This document shows, piece after piece, positions 11,870-15,016 of a DNA stretch of 15,016 nt (position 1 is its first letter; each line of letters opens with the position of its first letter). Location: NCBI GenBank assembly GCA_017411945.1, contig JAFQPD010000134.1:1-15016 (forward strand), written 5' to 3'. A model generated the notes under the pieces. The model worked only from the letters and a program-made list of their open reading frames with translations, did not search any database and had not been told where the DNA came from. The position numbers and the translations under genes were made by a program. The stretch is from Mailhella sp. (GTDB lineage Bacteria; Desulfobacterota; Desulfovibrionia; Desulfovibrionales; Desulfovibrionaceae).

Positions 11870-14245
11870 ATGAAAATATCCGATATGTGCCGCTTTCCCC
11901 TGTTTGGGATAGCGGCGCTCCTTATACTTTCGGGCTGTTCGATGGAGCGGGTCGGTGCGCCCGAGCTCGTTCCTACGGGCTCTCCCTACAGTTCTTCCGA
12001 CATCGCGAACATTGAGCTTACGGAGGCCGAGAAGGCCGTGTTCAAGCGCGCGGGCGTGCTGGACCGCAGGCTCGAACCTTCCATGGAAGCTATGGTGCGC
12101 TATCATTTCGTGAAATATTCTCGCGAGAAGCGCGTGACCATGCAGCATTTCCTGCGCAATTCTCTGCCGTACCTGAACTATGCCAAGGCAGTGTTCCGTT
12201 CCAAGGGGCTGCCTGAAGATCTGGCCTACCTCGCCTACCTTGAAAGCGGCTACAAGCCGCTGGCCGTTTCGCGTTCCCGTGCTACCGGCCTGTGGCAGTT
12301 CATCTCTTCCACCGGCAAGATCTACGGCCTTTCGCAGGACTGGTGGATGGACGAGCGCATGGACCCGTACCGCTCCACCCATGCCGCCGCCGAGTACCTG
12401 AGCCGCCTGCACGATATTTTTCAGGACTGGCATCTGGCCATAGCCTCCTACAACGGCGGCGAAGGCGCAGTGGGCCGCGCCCAGAAGGCCGCCCATGCCG
12501 ACGGGCTGAACGCCCTGCTCAGGAAGAATTCCGAGCTCGACCCCGCCGTGCAGCTCCGCGAAGAGACGCGCCTCTATGTGCCGCGCTTCCTCGCCATACT
12601 CAAGATCATGCGCGCTCCAGAGGCTCTGGGGCTCAAGGCCCTGCCGCCCGATGCCCAGCATCCCGTGCTCCTGCCTGTGGTGGAGCTCAAGGCCAAGCCT
12701 GCCACTGACCTTGCCGAACTCGCCCGCCGCATTGGCATGCCGTGGAAGGAGTTCCTGGCCTATAACCCGCATTTCCTGCGCTCTATCTCTCCTGCCAATC
12801 GTCAGGCCAGCGTCTATGTGCCGCAAGGCAAGCAGGAACAGGCCCGCAAGCTCCTGCAGGGCACTGTGGCCGGCATAGGCTGGCGTTACCACACTGTGAA
12901 GAAGGGCGAGACCATAGCCAAGGTGAGCGATAAGGTGGGGATCCCGGCCTCTGTCATACGCCAGCTCAACCCCGGCAAGTTCAAGCGCGGCCTCCGTCTG
13001 CGCCTGCCTGCCGGCGTTGGTTCCGTGCCTCCGTTCAAGCCCATGGTGCCCAGCTATGAGCCTGAGGCTGTGAGGAACGCTCCTTCGCAGAGCGCGGCGG
13101 CGTCTTTCCCGGCGGCCGCGGTCAAGGCGCAGGGCCGTGAGGACATGCCTTCCGAGTACGAAGTGCGCAAAGGCGACACCCTTTCCGGGATCGCCGAGAA
13201 GTTCGGCTGCTCTGTCAAGGACATCCAGCTGGCCAATGGCGGAGCGGACAAGGTGAAGAGCCTGCGCATCGGCCAGGTCATCAGCCTTCCCTCTGCGGAA
13301 TGGCAGGCCGAAGAAGCGAAGAAGCCCGTAGAGCGCCGCACCCATAAGGTGAAGAGCGGCGAAACGCTTTCCGCCATCGCTCTCAAGAACGGCTGCACCG
13401 TGAAGCAGCTCTATGCCGAGAACGGCGGCCAGAAGAAGCTCCGCACGCTTCGCGTGGGACAGGTGCTCTACCTTCCCTATACCCCTGAACAGCTCGATGA
13501 GATAGAAAGGCGCAAGGAACTGAGGCTGAAGCAGGCCGCCGAAGCCCGAAAGGCCGCCGTGGAGCGCGCCAAGGCCACAGCTGACTCCGCCCGCGAAAGG
13601 GCTATGAACGCCAGAGTCACCACGCACACCGTGGAGAAGGGCGACTCCCTTTCCCGCATAGCCCGCAAGTACGGCACCACTGTGGCTGAGCTCCAGCAGG
13701 CCAACGGCGGCGCTGACAGGCTCAAGACCCTGCGCATAGGCCAGGTCATCAAACTGCCTCAGGCCGGCATTGCCCCGCAGGCCGAGAGCGTTCCTGTGAA
13801 GGAAGCCCCGAAGCCTGCCATGAAGGCTGGAACGCCCGCCTTCCATGCGGTGGAGAGCGGCGACTCGCTTTCCCGCATAGCCCGCAAGTACGGCACTACC
13901 GTGGCAGAGCTCCAGCAGGCCAACGGCGGAGCTGACAAGCTCAAGACCCTGCGCATAGGCCAGAAGCTAGCTTTGCCCGGAGCGAAGCAGGCCGAAGCCG
14001 AGCCTGTCAGCGATGCGGCTGCTGCACTCTCCGAGCTCAGGGCCGAGCAGGCCAGCCCCGTGCCGGTGAAGTCCGCTCCTGCCAAGGGCCAGCCCGAGAA
14101 CTATGCTGTCCAGCCCGGCGATACCATCTGGGCCATCACGCATCGCTTCGGCATGAGCGAGGCTGAGTTCAAGAAGCTCAACCCGTCCGTCAGCTCTTCC
14201 TCCCTGCGTGTGGGCGCAAGCATCAAGATCATCCGCAAGAAATAA
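11870..14245 (+). CDS. mltD: Lipoprotein lytic transglycosylase with six LysM repeats (MltD-like)
   Basis: A 791-residue envelope enzyme that would cleave peptidoglycan to 1,6-anhydromuropeptides. It begins with a lipoprotein signal peptide ending in LSGC (Cys23), then an SLT domain (about 100-240) with catalytic Glu125 in YLESGYKP, GLWQFISSTGKIYGL (140-154) and ASYNGG (192-197). Six LysM peptidoglycan-binding repeats follow at roughly 340-383, 430-474, 491-537, 585-629, 658-702 and 744-788; a charged, probably helical segment (about 540-580) separates the third and fourth. Most MltD proteins have two or three LysM repeats. ATG 11870 has GGAG (11859-11862) 7 nt upstream and a promoter at 11773-11801. 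Residues after Cys23 are S-M, not Asp, so outer-membrane sorting is plausible. ftsY follows by 28 nt. Confidence 0.9.
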   Translation: MKISDMCRFPLFGIAALLILSGCSMERVGAPELVPTGSPYSSSDIANIELTEAEKAVFKRAGVLDRRLEPSMEAMVRYHFVKYSREKRVTMQHFLRNSLPYLNYAKAVFRSKGLPEDLAYLAYLESGYKPLAVSRSRATGLWQFISSTGKIYGLSQDWWMDERMDPYRSTHAAAEYLSRLHDIFQDWHLAIASYNGGEGAVGRAQKAAHADGLNALLRKNSELDPAVQLREETRLYVPRFLAILKIMRAPEALGLKALPPDAQHPVLLPVVELKAKPATDLAELARRIGMPWKEFLAYNPHFLRSISPANRQASVYVPQGKQEQARKLLQGTVAGIGWRYHTVKKGETIAKVSDKVGIPASVIRQLNPGKFKRGLRLRLPAGVGSVPPFKPMVPSYEPEAVRNAPSQSAAASFPAAAVKAQGREDMPSEYEVRKGDTLSGIAEKFGCSVKDIQLANGGADKVKSLRIGQVISLPSAEWQAEEAKKPVERRTHKVKSGETLSAIALKNGCTVKQLYAENGGQKKLRTLRVGQVLYLPYTPEQLDEIERRKELRLKQAAEARKAAVERAKATADSARERAMNARVTTHTVEKGDSLSRIARKYGTTVAELQQANGGADRLKTLRIGQVIKLPQAGIAPQAESVPVKEAPKPAMKAGTPAFHAVESGDSLSRIARKYGTTVAELQQANGGADKLKTLRIGQKLALPGAKQAEAEPVSDAAAALSELRAEQASPVPVKSAPAKGQPENYAVQPGDTIWAITHRFGMSEAEFKKLNPSVSSSSLRVGASIKIIRKK
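13640..13744 (+). repeat. LysM DNA repeat, copy 1 (fourth LysM)
   Basis: This 105-bp segment matches 13859-13963 at all but six positions; five differences are synonymous and one changes Arg to Lys. The copies start 219 bp (73 codons) apart in the same frame, so the repeat arose by a fairly recent in-frame duplication or has been kept alike by gene conversion. Confidence 0.9.
13859..13963 (+). repeat. LysM DNA repeat, copy 2 (fifth LysM)
   Basis: Second copy of the 105-bp LysM-encoding repeat, about 94% identical by direct base comparison with 13640-13744. The linkers on either side of the copies do not match each other, so the identity is confined to the domain core. Confidence 0.9.
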
Positions 14246-14247
14246 AA

Positions 14248-14264
14248 CCGGGGCCTTTGCCCGG
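14248..14264 (+). promoter_or_regulatory. Small hairpin overlapping the ftsY ribosome site
   Basis: CCGGG (14248-14252) pairs with CCCGG (14260-14264), a 5-bp G/C stem directly after the transglycosylase stop. Its 3' arm overlaps the first bases of the strong GGAGGTGA ribosome site (14263-14270) of ftsY. It has no T-run, so it is not a terminator and the two genes are probably co-transcribed. Confidence 0.35.
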
Positions 14265-14273
14265 AGGTGAGAT

Positions 14274-15016
14274 ATGGGATTCTTTTCCGCCGTCAAACGA
14301 TTCTTTACCGGCGGCAATGCCGCTGAGGAAAAAAAGCAGGAACAGCCTGCAGAAGAAGTGAAGGCCGAAGCTCAGGAAGAAGCCGCTGAGGCTTCGGACG
14401 AGCCAGAAGCCGCTGAAGAGCCTGCCAAGGCCGAAGCGGAGCCGGAAGAGGCTCCTGCTGAAGCGGCCGCCGAAGCTCCGGCGAAAGAAGTGGAGGAAGC
14501 TCCTGCTGCGCCTGCGCTTTCCGCTACGGCTATCCCTGTCGAGAAGCCCACGGCCGCTCCTGCTCCTGCCGCCGATCCGGAAGAGGAAGCCCTTTCTCTG
14601 GCCCTTCGTCAGGCCGAGCCCAAGCTCTCCGCATGGCTTTCCGTCGTCCTGAAAGACGTGGAAGAGGCCGACGACCTGCTCTGGAAGCGTCTCGGCTTCC
14701 TGCTCCGCGCCCTTGAGACTCCCGAGTCCGAAGCCACGGCCTTCATCGAGGACTTCCGCGGCTGGCTCAAGCGCATGGACTACCGCTGGCTCGAAGACTT
14801 CCGCTCCGAACTGCAGTACCGCCTCGCCATCGCCCTCGACATGGAGGACGAGGAAGACGAGCGCGACCGCCTCTTCTCCAAGCTTCAGGCCGGACTGGCC
14901 CGTACCACCGAGCGTTTCGGTCAGGGCCTCAAGGCGCTGTTCTCCGGCCATACCGAACTGACCCCGGCCTTCTGGGACGAGATGGAAGAGCTGTTCATCA
15001 TGGCGGACATGGGCGC
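14274..15016 (+). CDS. ftsY: Signal recognition particle receptor FtsY, 5' part
   Basis: The first 247 residues of the SRP receptor GTPase, open to the window end, so the GTPase (G) domain lies outside. It starts with a short amphipathic membrane-targeting helix MGFFSAVKRFF (1-11), then a long Ala/Glu/Pro-rich acidic A-domain (about 15-105), a predicted helical segment (about 103-200), and the start of the N domain with GLARTTERFGQGLKALF (207-223) and FWDEMEELFIMADMG (233-247), the diagnostic FtsY block. GGAGG (14263-14267) lies 6 nt before ATG 14274. FtsY docks SRP-ribosome complexes at the inner membrane. It follows the transglycosylase by 28 nt without a terminator. Confidence 0.95.
   Translation, partial: MGFFSAVKRFFTGGNAAEEKKQEQPAEEVKAEAQEEAAEASDEPEAAEEPAKAEAEPEEAPAEAAAEAPAKEVEEAPAAPALSATAIPVEKPTAAPAPAADPEEEALSLALRQAEPKLSAWLSVVLKDVEEADDLLWKRLGFLLRALETPESEATAFIEDFRGWLKRMDYRWLEDFRSELQYRLAIALDMEDEEDERDRLFSKLQAGLARTTERFGQGLKALFSGHTELTPAFWDEMEELFIMADMG

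Noticed and set aside
11813..13846. 677-codon minus-strand open frame opposite the LysM transglycosylase
   Set aside because: The plus-strand gene has a lipoprotein signal, SLT motifs and LysM repeats; the antisense frame shows only mirrored repeats and no start context.
1..15016. Mobile element, prophage, defence system or CRISPR array
   Set aside because: No transposase, integrase, toxin-antitoxin, restriction or phage motif, no spaced short repeats and no tRNA attachment site were found; apart from the AT-rich phoH upstream region the composition is even.

Overview
The window is a GC-rich, densely packed bacterial chromosome segment with no tRNA, rRNA, CRISPR array, insertion sequence or prophage gene that I can see. 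Gene content (DsrE-like sulfur-transfer protein, NapH/NosR-type membrane polyferredoxin, FabK-like nitronate monooxygenase, phoH-pgpH-ybeY-era block, MltD-type LysM transglycosylase, ftsY) and protein style suggest an anaerobic member of the Desulfovibrionales (Desulfovibrio/Mailhella/Bilophila type). That assignment is inference from family resemblance, not a database match.

Layout. 1-132 is the tail of an unidentified gene, followed by a DsrE/DsrF-like gene (164-508) and two tandem hairpins, the second a terminator. 597-761 is a non-coding leader rich in stable stems that precedes a two-gene membrane operon: an HPP-family integral membrane protein (762-1295) and a polyferredoxin with two CX2CX2CX3C clusters (1306-2664). 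Three hairpins separate this operon from a convergent nitronate monooxygenase gene (2874-3992, minus). An AT-rich intergenic stretch (3993-4353) holds divergent promoter-like elements.

4354-9326 is a conserved housekeeping block: phoH (RNA-linked ATPase), pgpH (7TM-HD phosphodiesterase of the c-di-AMP class), ybeY (rRNA endonuclease), then era (ribosome-assembly GTPase), closed by a clear terminator. phoH/pgpH overlap by 14 nt and pgpH/ybeY by 4 nt, implying translational coupling. A yggS PLP-homeostasis gene with its own terminator follows (9359-10069).

10148-11724 is a minus-strand pair, rlmB-like SPOUT methyltransferase followed by a COG1237-type metallo-beta-lactamase-fold protein. A short divergent region with a perfect TGCGCG dyad and a good sigma70-type promoter leads to a lipoprotein lytic transglycosylase with six LysM repeats (11870-14245) and then ftsY (14274 onward, cut by the window end).

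Most of the window is ordinary core genome. The parts most worth a second look are the structured leader before the HPP/polyferredoxin operon (possibly a molybdenum-cofactor-type riboswitch, unproven), the HPP-polyferredoxin pair itself, the AT-rich phoH upstream region with a perfect extended -10 element, the Cys cluster in the nitronate monooxygenase, and the recent LysM repeat duplication.
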